64,000 nucleotides of DNA from Caldicoprobacter guelmensis (GCF_016908415.1 NZ_JAFBDW010000006.1:1-64000), one strand, 5' to 3'. Numbered from the stretch's first letter, positions 52,189 to 61,404 are shown. Made by a program: numbers and translations. The notes: generated by a model not told the origin, from the letters alone.

Positions 52189-52929
52189 TTGAGGGGGGTC
52201 GATACTTTCCTGTTTGACCTTGATGGGACATTGCTTCCCATGGATATAGATGAGTTTGCCGAGCTGTATTTTAAGGAAATGGCAAAAGTGTTTAGCGATT
52301 TGATAGAACCCGAGCGTATTGTAAAATATGTATGGGCGGCTACAAAGGAGATGATCAACAACAACGGGCAACGGACTAATCAAGAGGTGTTTATGGACAG
52401 CTTTGCCAGGCTAGTGGGGGAGGATAAAATTGATGTATACAAAAAGAGGTTTGATGCTTTTTATGAAGAAGGTTTTTTAAATACGCGGCGGTGCGTCAAG
52501 GATGTTCCTTTCATGCGGGAGAGCGTGCGTATATTGAAAGAAAAGGGGTACGATGTGGCTATAGCCACAAACCCCCTTTTTCCTATGAAGGCCATTGTCC
52601 ATCGAATTAAATGGGCGGGATTCGACCCAGAGGATTTTATATATATCTCGTGTTATGAAAATAACAGGTTTTGTAAACCCAATGTGGGATTTTACCAAGA
52701 GGTTTTGAGGGATATCGGTAAATCCCCACATCAGTGCATCATGGTGGGCAATGACGTGCAGGAGGACCTTGTGGCTGCTTTGCTTGGCATGAAGACCTAT
52801 TTGATTACCGAGTACTTGATACACAGGACCGATGAGCCTATTGAATGCACATATAAAGGATCGTATGAGGATTTTTATGAATTCGTGAAGGAGTTGCCGC
52901 CCATCGATAAACATCCATATACTGGATGA
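52189..52929 (+). CDS. HAD-superfamily hydrolase
   Basis: The protein of about 246 residues has DLDGTLLPMD (nucleophile Asp motif I), a cap region, ATNPLFPM near motif II, and CKPNVGFYQ plus MVGNDVQEDLVAA (motifs III and IV). The substrate cannot be told; phosphoglycolate-type phosphatases are similar. ATG 52183 abuts AAGGAGGG (52175-52182), so TTG 52189 is a better spaced start. It lies 12 nt after the mutase gene and probably shares its transcript. Confidence 0.83.
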   Translation: MRGVDTFLFDLDGTLLPMDIDEFAELYFKEMAKVFSDLIEPERIVKYVWAATKEMINNNGQRTNQEVFMDSFARLVGEDKIDVYKKRFDAFYEEGFLNTRRCVKDVPFMRESVRILKEKGYDVAIATNPLFPMKAIVHRIKWAGFDPEDFIYISCYENNRFCKPNVGFYQEVLRDIGKSPHQCIMVGNDVQEDLVAALLGMKTYLITEYLIHRTDEPIECTYKGSYEDFYEFVKELPPIDKHPYTG

Positions 52930-53110
52930 AATGGTAATATTTTGAGAGGAACGTGTGCTCGACGGAATGGACAGCTATGCGAATGATTACGATAGCGCCC
53001 AAGATGAAATACCACAGGGTATAATCATTCTCTATAAAAATACATGAGAGGAACGGCTTTGATAGAGTGCTATTTGGAATATTTTGTAGGGGATAGAGAG
53101 TCAAGAAAGG

Positions 53111-53139
53111 TTGTAGTGCAGTTGAAATTGTGGTACAAT
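53111..53139 (+). promoter_or_regulatory. Promoter for thrB-fur-speE
   Basis: TTGTAG (53111-53116), a 17-nt spacer and TACAAT (53134-53139) with a TGn extension lie 44 nt before thrB. The 250-nt gap before it has no other convincing gene. Confidence 0.65.
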
Positions 53140-53182
53140 TTCCTAAAGAAAGGGAATACGTTCAAAACAGGAGGAAGCATAT

Positions 53183-54091
53183 GTGGTAAGGGTCAGAGTA
53201 CCGGCTACTACAGCCAATATTGGTCCGGGGTTTGATTGCCTGGGAATAGCAGTCGATATATACAATACTATAGAGGTAGAAGAATGGGATGAAGAGTTGC
53301 ATATAGAGGTCAGAGGGCAAGGATGTCATGAAGTGCCGCGGGATCATACTAATTTGGTATATTCTGCCATGAATAGGATCTTTGATGAGGCAGGTTATCG
53401 TCCAAAGGGTATACGGATGGTGTTGACCAATGATATTCCGGTAGCTAGAGGGCTGGGGAGCAGTGCTGCTTGTATAGTGGGAGGTATGATGGCTGCCAAT
53501 GCCCTGATAGGATTTAAGCTGGGATTGCCTGATCTGATGAGGCTAGCTGTACAGTATGATGGGCATCCTGACAACGTGGTTCCTGCCGTGGTAGGTGGAG
53601 TGACAGCAGCGTGTTTGGAGGGAGATGACGTTATATACATAAAGATGGATCCGCCAACTGGCATAAGGCTGGTGGTCATGATACCTGATTTCGAGCTGAA
53701 TACTGCCAAAGCCAGGCAAGTGCTTCCCAACGCCGTACCGCTTAAAGATGCCGTGTTTAATATTAGCCGTACGGCCATTTTAGTTGCGTCTTTTTTGACT
53801 GGCAGGTCGGATATGCTTGCCATTGCTACACAGGACAGGTTACATCAGCCTTACAGGAAAGCCCTGATCCCTCATTGGGATGACATATTTTTTTGTGCCA
53901 CTAAGTATGGCGCGAAAGGTGTGTTTTTGAGCGGAGCGGGACCTGCAATTATCGCTATTGTAGAGGAAGGCAATGCAACTGCTTTTGCAGAGAAGGTAAA
54001 AGAAGAATTTTATAGGTTTGAGGGAAGATGGGAGATACGGATTGTTGATTTTTGTAGAAACGGTACTGAGGTATTGCCATCGCATACATAA
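53183..54091 (+). CDS. thrB: Homoserine kinase
   Basis: ThrB phosphorylates homoserine for threonine synthesis. The 302-residue protein starts at GTG: MVRVRVPATTANIGPGFDCL, and has the GHMP ATP loop PVARGLGSSAACIVGG and YDGHPDNVVPAVVGGV. The C-terminal GVFLSGAGPAIIAI is the third GHMP motif. Neither thrC nor the homoserine dehydrogenase gene is adjacent, which is unusual. Confidence 0.95.
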   Translation: MVRVRVPATTANIGPGFDCLGIAVDIYNTIEVEEWDEELHIEVRGQGCHEVPRDHTNLVYSAMNRIFDEAGYRPKGIRMVLTNDIPVARGLGSSAACIVGGMMAANALIGFKLGLPDLMRLAVQYDGHPDNVVPAVVGGVTAACLEGDDVIYIKMDPPTGIRLVVMIPDFELNTAKARQVLPNAVPLKDAVFNISRTAILVASFLTGRSDMLAIATQDRLHQPYRKALIPHWDDIFFCATKYGAKGVFLSGAGPAIIAIVEEGNATAFAEKVKEEFYRFEGRWEIRIVDFCRNGTEVLPSHT

Positions 54092-54146
54092 AAGAGGTTT
54101 TGTTATTTTATGATGCCTTAGGGAATAGAGTGAAGGAGTTTTGTGG

Positions 54147-54584
54147 ATGGAAAATAAGAGCGAATTGATGGAACGGCTCAAGCAGAAAGGGTATAAGCTT
54201 ACCAAGCAGCGCCAGGCCATACTGGATGCCTTTATGAGGATAGGGGAACCTCTGGTTACAGCACAGCACATCTTTGAGAAGGTGATAGAGGTAAATCCCG
54301 GTATCAACTTTTCTACTGTGTACAGAAATCTTGATATACTTGTGCAAGAGGGTATGGTGCGCAAGATAATGTTTGACCAAGGAGCTGCTTATTATGAGCT
54401 GATGGATGGAAGTCATCACCATCACTTGATTTGTAAAAGGTGTGGTAAAATACAGTGTGTGGATTATTGCCCACTTGATGATATGCCCATAAAAGAAGGG
54501 TTTGTTCCAATTGACCATAGTTTTGAGGTGTTTGGGTTTTGCAAGGAGTGTGTCGATGACGAAAGGGGGGGAGAGAGGGAGTGA
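54147..54584 (+). CDS. Fur-family transcriptional regulator
   Basis: From ATG 54147 the protein is 145 residues with the N-terminal winged helix (TKQRQAILDAFMRIGEPLVT, then INFSTVYRNLDILVQEG) and a C-terminal metal-binding part with DGSHHHHLICKRCGKIQCVD and a second CxxC in FCKECV. Ferric, zinc and peroxide regulators share this layout, so Fur, Zur and PerR cannot be separated. It overlaps speE by 4 nt. Confidence 0.9.
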   Translation: MENKSELMERLKQKGYKLTKQRQAILDAFMRIGEPLVTAQHIFEKVIEVNPGINFSTVYRNLDILVQEGMVRKIMFDQGAAYYELMDGSHHHHLICKRCGKIQCVDYCPLDDMPIKEGFVPIDHSFEVFGFCKECVDDERGGERE

Positions 54585-55411
54585 TTTGGTACGTGGAAGA
54601 GGAGACGCCAGGATACAGCCTTCATTGGAAGGTAAAGAGGGTGCTTTATGAACAGCAAACCAGGTATCAGAGGTTGCAAGTGCTGGAGCTTGAAGATTAT
54701 GGGCGCGCTCTTGTTTTAGATAATGCTATCCAAATTACCGAGAAGGATGAATTCATATATAATGAGATGATCTCCCATGTACCATTGCTGACGCATCCTT
54801 CTCCCAAGCGCGTGCTTATAATTGGAGGGGGGGATGGAGGGGCGGCGCGAGAGGTACTTAAACATAAAGAGGTTGAAGAGGTACATATGGTAGAAATCGA
54901 CGGTGAAGTGATTGAGGCGGTACGCAGATTTTTTCCGGTCAATGCCTCTGCTTTTGATGACCCGCGGTTTAAATTGTTTATACAGGACGGCCTTGACTTT
55001 ATTAAATCTAAAAACCAGGAATACGATGTGATAATAGTGGATTCTTCCGACCCTGTAGGGCCGGCAGTACAGCTGTTTGAGTATCAGTTTTACAGCGATT
55101 GCTTAAATGCTTTAAAACCCGATGGGATTTTGAATGTACAGTCTGAATCTCCTTTTTATAATAAAGATATCATGAAGAGGGTAAAAGATTTGTTGAGCAG
55201 CCTGTTTAAATATGTCAATCCATACCTTGCTTGTATTCCTACTTATCCCAGCGGGCTGTGGAGCTTTACAATGGCTTCTAACGTATATCATTATTTAGCG
55301 GCTGATTTAACCCGTATCCAAGGATTAAATACGCGGTATTTTAATAAGGATCTGTTTCACGCGTGTTTTGCGTTGCCCGAATTTATAAATGATTTTTTGA
55401 ATATGGTTTAG
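54581..55411 (+). CDS. speE: Spermidine synthase (polyamine aminopropyltransferase)
   Basis: SpeE transfers an aminopropyl group from decarboxylated S-adenosylmethionine to putrescine. The 276-residue protein shows QRLQVLELEDYGRALVLDN, the cofactor loop GGGDGGAAREVLKH and the catalytic Asp in IIVDSSDPVGPA. It starts at GTG overlapping fur. speD and the decarboxylase genes are not in the window. Confidence 0.95.
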   Translation: MIWYVEEETPGYSLHWKVKRVLYEQQTRYQRLQVLELEDYGRALVLDNAIQITEKDEFIYNEMISHVPLLTHPSPKRVLIIGGGDGGAAREVLKHKEVEEVHMVEIDGEVIEAVRRFFPVNASAFDDPRFKLFIQDGLDFIKSKNQEYDVIIVDSSDPVGPAVQLFEYQFYSDCLNALKPDGILNVQSESPFYNKDIMKRVKDLLSSLFKYVNPYLACIPTYPSGLWSFTMASNVYHYLAADLTRIQGLNTRYFNKDLFHACFALPEFINDFLNMV

Positions 55412-55451
55412 TCTCAAAAGGGTTTCTGTCTACATCTTCTTTGCTGGACAG

Positions 55452-56126
55452 GTGATATCGGTGCATGAGGGACACAGGGAAAGGGTCAAAAATAGATTCT
55501 TAAGTGAGGGGTTAGACAGCTTTGAACCCCATCAAATTTTGGAACTGCTGCTGTTTTATTCAGTGCCCAGAAAGGATACCAATGAACTGGCTCACGCTTT
55601 GCTGAAAAGGTATGGTTCTTTATCGGCGGTTTTTGAGGCAGATCCAGCTGATTTGATGTCTGTCCCCGGTATTGGCAAAAATTCTGCTGTATTGTTAACG
55701 CTCATACCATCGCTAGCAAGGATTTATTTTAAAGATAAATGGGGAAAAAAGCCTCAATTGAACAGTACGGCCAAGGCGGGAGAGTATTTAGTAGCGTTGT
55801 TTTCTGGTAGGTTATATGAGGCCTTCTATGTGATATGTCTGGATGCCCAAAATAGGGTCAATCATCCTTGTCTGGTTCATGAAGGGACAATTGACCAGGC
55901 AGCGGTATATCCTAGGTTGATTGTCGAGGCTGCATTGCGACACCAAGCACATGGAGTCATTCTAGCCCATAATCACCCTGGTGGTTCGCTGGAACCTTCT
56001 CAGGCCGACTTGAACGTTACGCGCAAGATAGTTGCCGCCCTCGAAGCCATTTCTATAAGGGTATTGGACCACATCATCGTGGCTGATGGAAAATATTTTA
56101 GCTTCGCCGATCACGGCCTTATATAG
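55452..56126 (+). CDS. radC: RadC family protein (JAB/MPN domain)
   Basis: The 224-residue protein has HhH-like MSVPGIGKNSAVLLTL in its first half and the MPN-domain metal motif AHNHPGGSLEPSQAD in the second, with the family end HIIVADGKYFSFADHGL. Its role in the cell is uncertain; the early DNA-repair assignment has been questioned. In many Firmicutes radC follows maf and precedes mreB; here it is 31 kb away from them. Confidence 0.93.
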   Translation: MISVHEGHRERVKNRFLSEGLDSFEPHQILELLLFYSVPRKDTNELAHALLKRYGSLSAVFEADPADLMSVPGIGKNSAVLLTLIPSLARIYFKDKWGKKPQLNSTAKAGEYLVALFSGRLYEAFYVICLDAQNRVNHPCLVHEGTIDQAAVYPRLIVEAALRHQAHGVILAHNHPGGSLEPSQADLNVTRKIVAALEAISIRVLDHIIVADGKYFSFADHGLI

Positions 56127-56223
56127 ATTTTGTAATAAGGTGAGCATTTATAATGGGATATCACTAGATTGAAAGGCTTTGCATTGAAATGTTTCAAGTA
56201 ATAAAGTGAGGGGAGAGAATAAA

Positions 56224-57387
56224 ATGAATGTACTTATTAAAAATGGTAGAATACTTACCATGGCAGATAAAAACTACGATAGGGGGGACATATTGATTGA
56301 AGGGACCAAAATTAAAAAGATCGCTGAATACATAGACCCCCCAGAGAATTTTGAGGTAATTGATGTGCAGGGGATGTGGGTCATGCCGGGAATCGTTGAT
56401 GCCCACTGTCATATAGGAATGTGGGAGGATGGGATAGGGACGGAAGGAGCCGATGGCAACGAGATGACTGACCCTGTGACTCCTCACCTTAGAGCCATTG
56501 ATGGTATAAACCCTGAGGATAACAGCTTTCGTGAGGCCAGGGAACATGGCATTACCACAGTAGTTACCGGACCGGGAAGCGCTAACGTTATAGGAGGGCA
56601 GTTCGCGGCCCTTAAAACTTATGGACGCAGAGTGGATGATATGGTGCTTAAGGCTCCTCTGGCTTTGAAGGTGGCATTTGGGGAGAATCCTAAACGGGTA
56701 TACGGCGGGCAGAACAAAGCTCCTTCCACCAGGATGGCTACTGCTGCCATACTGCGGCAGGCATTGATTCAAGCACAGGAATACAAGCGCAAGTTAGAAA
56801 TGGGGCAGAAAAATCCTGATAAAATGCCAGATAGAGACCTTAAGATGGAGATACTGGTCAAAGTTTTAAATCGTGAGATACCGCTCAAGGTTCACGCTCA
56901 CCGGGCGGATGATATATTAACGGCGATAAGAATTGCTAAAGAGTTCAATCTAGATTATACTCTAGACCACTGTACAGAAGGCCACAGGATAGTCGATTTC
57001 TTGTTGGAAGAAAAGGCAAAGGTCATTGTGGGTCCGTTGCTTACAGAGCGGAGCAAGGTGGAATTGAGAAATCTTACCTTTAAAGCGCCTGCCATTCTAT
57101 CTAAAGCCGGTCTTAAAGTGGCCATTATGACCGATCACCCGGTAATTCCCATTCAGTATTTGCCTGTTTGTGCCTCTATAGCCGTGAGGGAAGGGATGGA
57201 TGAGATGGAGGCCTTGAAAGCAATTACCATCTATCCTGCTCAAATAACTGGCCTGGATGACAGGGTGGGAAGTCTAGAGGAAGGCAAGGATGCCGACGTG
57301 GTAATCTTTGACGGCCATCCCCTGGATGTGCGTTCAAGGACACAGTGGGTATTTATTGATGGCAATCTGGTATTCAAAAGGGAATGA
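56224..57387 (+). CDS. Amidohydrolase-superfamily metal-dependent hydrolase
   Basis: The 387-residue protein has the amidohydrolase layout: N-terminal beta-sandwich with LIKNGRILTM, metal motif IVDAHCHIG (HxH), a likely carboxylated Lys in LALKVAFGENP, His in KVHAHRADD and DHCTEGH, and catalytic Asp in MTDHPV, closing with KDADVVIFDGHPLDV. It resembles imidazolonepropionase-like enzymes, but no histidine-degradation genes are nearby, so the substrate is unknown. GAGGGGAG precedes ATG 56224. Confidence 0.87.
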   Translation: MNVLIKNGRILTMADKNYDRGDILIEGTKIKKIAEYIDPPENFEVIDVQGMWVMPGIVDAHCHIGMWEDGIGTEGADGNEMTDPVTPHLRAIDGINPEDNSFREAREHGITTVVTGPGSANVIGGQFAALKTYGRRVDDMVLKAPLALKVAFGENPKRVYGGQNKAPSTRMATAAILRQALIQAQEYKRKLEMGQKNPDKMPDRDLKMEILVKVLNREIPLKVHAHRADDILTAIRIAKEFNLDYTLDHCTEGHRIVDFLLEEKAKVIVGPLLTERSKVELRNLTFKAPAILSKAGLKVAIMTDHPVIPIQYLPVCASIAVREGMDEMEALKAITIYPAQITGLDDRVGSLEEGKDADVVIFDGHPLDVRSRTQWVFIDGNLVFKRE

Positions 57388-57433
57388 GAAATTATAATTA
57401 AGGCTGTTATGCCAATATCGAGTAATTAATAAT

Positions 57434-57450
57434 GAACACTCTCGAAAAGT
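57434..57450 (+). repeat. Left terminal inverted repeat of the insertion sequence
   Basis: GAACACTCTCGAAAAGT, 15 of 17 matches to the right end read on the other strand (mismatches at positions 2 and 5). Confidence 0.88.
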
Positions 57451-57587
57451 AAATGGGAATAATTACAAGGAAATAGGAAAAGGGTTATTTTGACAAAATT
57501 GTAGATATGATTACCAAATATAAGAGATGGACCTTGAAAAATTCATATGGTATTACCTGGATAACCTAAAAAAGGGTATAACAACCT

Positions 57588-57617
57588 AAGCTTTAAAAAT
57601 AGGATTTTTTAAAGCTT
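57588..57617 (-). terminator. Hairpin downstream of the transposase
   Basis: AAGCTTTAAAAA (57588-57599) pairs exactly with TTTTTAAAGCTT (57606-57617) across a 6-nt loop. It lies between the transposase stop and the left end and can act as an end-of-transcript signal for the minus-strand transcript. Confidence 0.45.
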
Positions 57618-57703
57618 CTAGAAAAAGCTATAAAAGTTGTAAACTGGGCTGTCTACGCTGCCTTGATAAAGGTATCTACAAAACTAAAGTTTGTATGTTT
57701 AAT

Positions 57704-59147
57704 TCAAGCATCAAGATGGATATTGACTGCGGCAAAGGTAGCCATGGCAAATCTCATCATATTGCTTCTTGAGCGAGCTCTTTCAATATTGTAGTCGATA
57801 AACAATCTCTTATTAGTACGTTCCACCGACGTCCTTGTTTTGAATTTATCCTTGAAAGCCTTGGTGTGGCGTGGGACGGGTGGAAACATTCGAGGGTCAT
57901 AGTCGGGTTTTATATAAACTACTTTACCGTAGGAGCTCTTGGAACACAAACAGTCATGAGGAGGTTCTTGACCATGGCAAGCGAACCAGCAGCGGTACTT
58001 GATACCTTTAGGTTTACTGTAGCCCCAGTTTTGATAAGGGATACCACCTGGGCATATAGGTCTTCCCTTTGTTATCAAAGCAAAGGATGTCGGGATGAGG
58101 GTAGTCAAATTTAAGTTTACTGCGAGAATCCAGTGCTATGAAAGGTATCATGTTGTAGTGTTTGAGTAGGTCATAGGTTGGGTAGTTATCCATAGCGCCG
58201 TCAGCGATGAAATGTTTAAAGGTGAGGTTGTGGTAGATAGAATGGATGTCCCTTAGGGCAAAGATGGTAGTAACACTATCGTGACGGTTGGCCTGCACTA
58301 TTCGCATGTATATAGGGAGGTCATAGGGGCTATCGGAGGCGGTGACAGTAAAGAGAGTGCTACCGTAGAACCACTGGTTGCGGTAGCTATCCCAGCCCCA
58401 GGTTGCCTCAGGGTCAGAGAAGTGCCTTGGGCAGGTACAGTTGTAAATACCTTTAGAATGGCAGTCACAGACTTTGGTGCCGTAATGGCTTGCACCAGAG
58501 TTGTAAGAAGAGCCATCGAAGGCGACAGATAGTTTGGAAGTATCACCCAAGAGGCCCATTTGTGCGGAGGTATCGACGAGGCAGCGAGCGAGGAATTCTT
58601 GAAGGATTTTCTCGGGTCTAAAGTCAGGGAGTTTGCATTTAATAGTGCGATTTACAAGTTTTCTTACGATACCTGGGTGTTTATTGGGCAACTTTTGATT
58701 GGGTTTAAACCTTTTATTAGGTTTAGGGGAGAAAGGGCGAAGATTGCGTATTCTTTTTAGGAGTTTTTTATGAGAAGCAAGCCAGAGGCGCCAGAGGAGG
58801 TCATAGTAGGAGCCGACGCCAGGGGCTTTATCGGAATCGAAGCCACAGATATCGAATAAAAGTTGATCATGTTGTACCTTTTTGGCCCATTTTGTGATAG
58901 AATGTTCTTGTTGGTCGAGCATAAGTGTCAACGAGCGAATAATGCCCTGCTGATTTTTAGCTGGGCGCCCGAAGTCAGGGTAAAGAGGTTTTATTATTGG
59001 GAGCAGGTTATCCAGGTTGAGTAGGTAGAGCTTGGAGATAGCTTTATCGAGCTCACGGAGCCTGCTTTTTTCTTTTTGATCATAGGCAGATAGACGTTGT
59101 ATAAGATGTTGTTGATAATCGGAATGAGATTGCCAGTTTCTTAGCAT
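57704..59147 (-). pseudogene. Transposase, DDE type (IS4/IS1182-like), frameshifted
   Basis: The first frame (59147 down to 58014) starts MLRNWQSHSDYQQHLIQRLS and has a probable first DDE Asp in LSVAFDGSSYNSGA and a second in FKHFIADGAMDNYPTYDLL. It ends shortly after ILCFDNKG. A second frame from 58108 down to 57704 continues RPICPGGIPYQNWGYSK and has the DDE Glu in RTSVERTNKRLFIDYN. Reading through needs a +1 shift near AAAGGGA, a homopolymer where one extra base is likely. The element is therefore probably inactive. The family call is tentative. Confidence 0.82.
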
Positions 59148-59154
59148 GTGTAAA

Positions 59155-59202
59155 ACCCCCCAAACGAAATAGAATTAGAGAACATAAGACTATTTTGGGG
59201 GT
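59155..59202 (-). promoter_or_regulatory. Hairpin covering the transposase ribosome binding site
   Basis: On the minus-strand transcript a C-run (complement of 59197-59201) can pair with the G-run at 59156-59161 that serves as the Shine-Dalgarno, 8 nt from ATG. This kind of hairpin limits transposase translation when transcription enters from outside the element. Confidence 0.45.
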
Positions 59203-59317
59203 AAGAGCTAAGAAAGTAAAGTTGTAATAAATGGAAATTAGGATATGAAAGTTGTTTACAAAGTAGGGGTGAAGCTTAAAGGCTGAGCCCTGAAACATAT
59301 ATAAATGAAGCTCTCGG

Positions 59318-59334
59318 ACTTTTCGAGAGCGTAC
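59318..59334 (-). repeat. Right terminal inverted repeat of the insertion sequence
   Basis: ACTTTTCGAGAGCGTAC, matching the left end in 15 of 17 positions on the other strand and followed directly by the AATAAT duplication. Confidence 0.88.
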
Positions 59335-59360
59335 AATAATTTCGATGGGGGGATATAAGT

Positions 59361-60365
59361 ATGTTGAGGGTGGCAATGCTCAGCCGTTGGCATGTACATG
59401 CGACTGGATATGCCAATGAATTGAGGTCTTTGCCCGATGTGGTTATTACCACGGTATGGGATGAAGATCAAAGCAGGGGACAGCAGTGGGCATGCGAACT
59501 GGGGGTGGAATTTGTGCCAGACCTTGATGCCCTTTTTGCGAGGGAGGATGTAGATGCTGTGTGTGTAAATGCCCCTACTAATATGCACGCTGAGATTATG
59601 GTTGCAGCTGCTAGGGCAGGGAAACACATCTTTACCGAAAAAGTCATGGCTATTACTACCAAAGAAGCTGAAAGCATTGCAAAGGCCGTAAAGGAAGCGG
59701 GTGTTAAATTCTGTATATCATTTCCTCACAGGACAAGGCCTGCCAACCTTTTTGCAAAAAAGGTAGTTGAAGAGGGGTTGTTAGGGGACATCACGTTGAT
59801 GAGAGTACGAAACGCCCATGATGGAGCCTCTAGCAATTGGTTACCGCAGCATTTCTATGACCCTGTACAATGTGGTGGAGGAGCTATGATTGACTTAGGA
59901 GCTCATCCCATGTACCTTTGCAGATGGATATTAGGCAAGCCCTTACGTATAACTTCCATGTTCAACAGCTTTACCAATAAACCCGTGGAAGATAATGCGG
60001 TATGTGTTATAGAATTTGAAAATGGAGCAATAGCTGTTGCGGAGACTAGTTTTGTGTCTAAGAGTAGTCCTTTTTCATTAGAGCTTTACGGTACCAAAGG
60101 AAGCCTTTTTATAGGAGGGCCGGAAAACAAAGTTAAATTAATATCTGATGGCTTGATGAGTGCAATATCGGGTTGGGTAGAACCGTCCAGGCTTCCTGAG
60201 CCTTTGCCTAGCCCCATACAACAATGGGTAAACGGTATATTGAAAGGTTCGGAGATCCATTTTGGAGTTGAGGAGGGGGTACAACTTACTGAACTTATGG
60301 AGGCGGCATATATTTCTTACAGGGAGAGAAGAATAGTGGAATTTTCAGAGATTGAACATTTGTGA
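59361..60365 (+). CDS. Gfo/Idh/MocA family oxidoreductase
   Basis: The 334-residue protein has the two-domain layout of this sugar and inositol dehydrogenase family: an N-terminal nucleotide-binding domain and a C-terminal substrate domain with GGGAMIDLGAHPMYL. The dinucleotide loop is unusual, VAMLSRWHVHATGYANEL, with no GxGxxG, and the family EKP motif reads FTEKVMAITTKEA. The substrate is unknown. A ribosome site (GATGGGGGGAT) remains, but an insertion sequence lies just upstream. Confidence 0.85.
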   Translation: MLRVAMLSRWHVHATGYANELRSLPDVVITTVWDEDQSRGQQWACELGVEFVPDLDALFAREDVDAVCVNAPTNMHAEIMVAAARAGKHIFTEKVMAITTKEAESIAKAVKEAGVKFCISFPHRTRPANLFAKKVVEEGLLGDITLMRVRNAHDGASSNWLPQHFYDPVQCGGGAMIDLGAHPMYLCRWILGKPLRITSMFNSFTNKPVEDNAVCVIEFENGAIAVAETSFVSKSSPFSLELYGTKGSLFIGGPENKVKLISDGLMSAISGWVEPSRLPEPLPSPIQQWVNGILKGSEIHFGVEEGVQLTELMEAAYISYRERRIVEFSEIEHL

Positions 60366-60444
60366 AATTGGCATGATATGTACTTACTGTATATACTTGT
60401 GTGGTAATAATCAAACATTTAAATGAGCAAAGGATTGTAGAGAA

Positions 60445-61365
60445 ATGGGGAAACTTACTAATACCAGCGTTGTAGTATCTCAAATAACTGTATTGTTTTT
60501 GATTATAGGGATCGGTTTTTTTGCCCGAAAGAGAGATATTATATCTAGAGACATGACCAAGAAATTATCAGAATTGATATTGCAAGTTACACAGCCGCTT
60601 TTAATAATTACTTCTTTTAATTTTGAGCTTTCTAAAGAAATGCTTCGTAATGTGCTGTTGATCTTCTTACTATCATTGGGTATTCACCTGCTTTCAATGG
60701 TGGTAGGTCAAATTTTATATTTTAGATATCCCGACCATATTAGAAGTGTGCTCAAATATGTGACGGTATTTTCTAATTGTGGTTTTATGGGATTTCCAGT
60801 GCTGGAGAGCATCTTTGGCACAATTGGTATTTTTTATGGTTCTATATATGTTATACCTTTTAATATACTAACTCTTTCATATGGTGCGATAATTTTTACC
60901 GGGAAAAGCGATAAGGATATGCTGAAAAAAATATTGGTTCACCCTGTAATTGTTTCTGTGGCTATAGGCATGGTTCTATTTCTATTGCAATGGAGGCTCC
61001 CTACGCCGTTGTACAAGGCGGCTTCGATGGTAGGTTCTATGACTTCTCCTCTGTCCATGCTAATAGTGGGCTCTTTGCTTGCAAGTACGCCAATTAAAGA
61101 AATGTTTTCAGGTTTTTCTGTATATTATGGAAGTATTGTGCGGTTAGTTTTTCTCCCCGTGCTGGTTATGACGATATTAAAGTCTTTTCCGCTTCCGCAT
61201 GATATATTGCGTACTTGCGTCATCTTGACAGCTATGCCTGCAGCAGTCAATACTGTGATATTTGCTGAAAAATATGGCGGGAATGCCGAGCTGGCTTCAA
61301 GGTTTGTTGGGATATCCACAGCACTGTCTGTCGTCACAATCCCCTTGCTCATGGTGTTGCTGTAA
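60445..61365 (+). CDS. AEC-family permease (auxin efflux carrier-like)
   Basis: The 306-residue protein is mostly hydrophobic with about eight to ten spans and carries the family pattern VFSNCGFMGFPVLESIFG in the middle and ILTAMPAAVNTVIFAEKYGG toward the end. Bacterial members move organic acids such as malate; the substrate here is not predictable. The start is ATG 60445 with a weak GAGAAATGGGG context. Confidence 0.86.
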   Translation: MGKLTNTSVVVSQITVLFLIIGIGFFARKRDIISRDMTKKLSELILQVTQPLLIITSFNFELSKEMLRNVLLIFLLSLGIHLLSMVVGQILYFRYPDHIRSVLKYVTVFSNCGFMGFPVLESIFGTIGIFYGSIYVIPFNILTLSYGAIIFTGKSDKDMLKKILVHPVIVSVAIGMVLFLLQWRLPTPLYKAASMVGSMTSPLSMLIVGSLLASTPIKEMFSGFSVYYGSIVRLVFLPVLVMTILKSFPLPHDILRTCVILTAMPAAVNTVIFAEKYGGNAELASRFVGISTALSVVTIPLLMVLL

Positions 61366-61404
61366 ATGTGATTTTGTAAAGTGCTTGGTGGCTACAAAAA
61401 GTAC

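Larger units (their letters stand above)
57434..59334 (-). mobile_element. Insertion sequence, about 1.9 kb, with target duplication
   Basis: The left end GAACACTCTCGAAAAGT (57434-57450) and the reverse complement of the right end (59318-59334) match in 15 of 17 positions. The element is flanked by the direct repeat AATAAT (57428-57433 and 59335-59340), a 6-bp target duplication. It carries one transposase on the minus strand, disrupted by a frameshift. The right end lies 26 nt before the next gene, so that gene has probably lost its native promoter. Confidence 0.9.

Noticed and set aside
53044..53235. 63-residue frame before thrB
   Set aside because: It has no recognisable domain, lies across the thrB promoter and start, and has no good ribosome site.
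58281..58760. Plus-strand frames inside the insertion sequence
   Set aside because: They are opposite-strand shadows of the transposase and have no ribosome site or family match.
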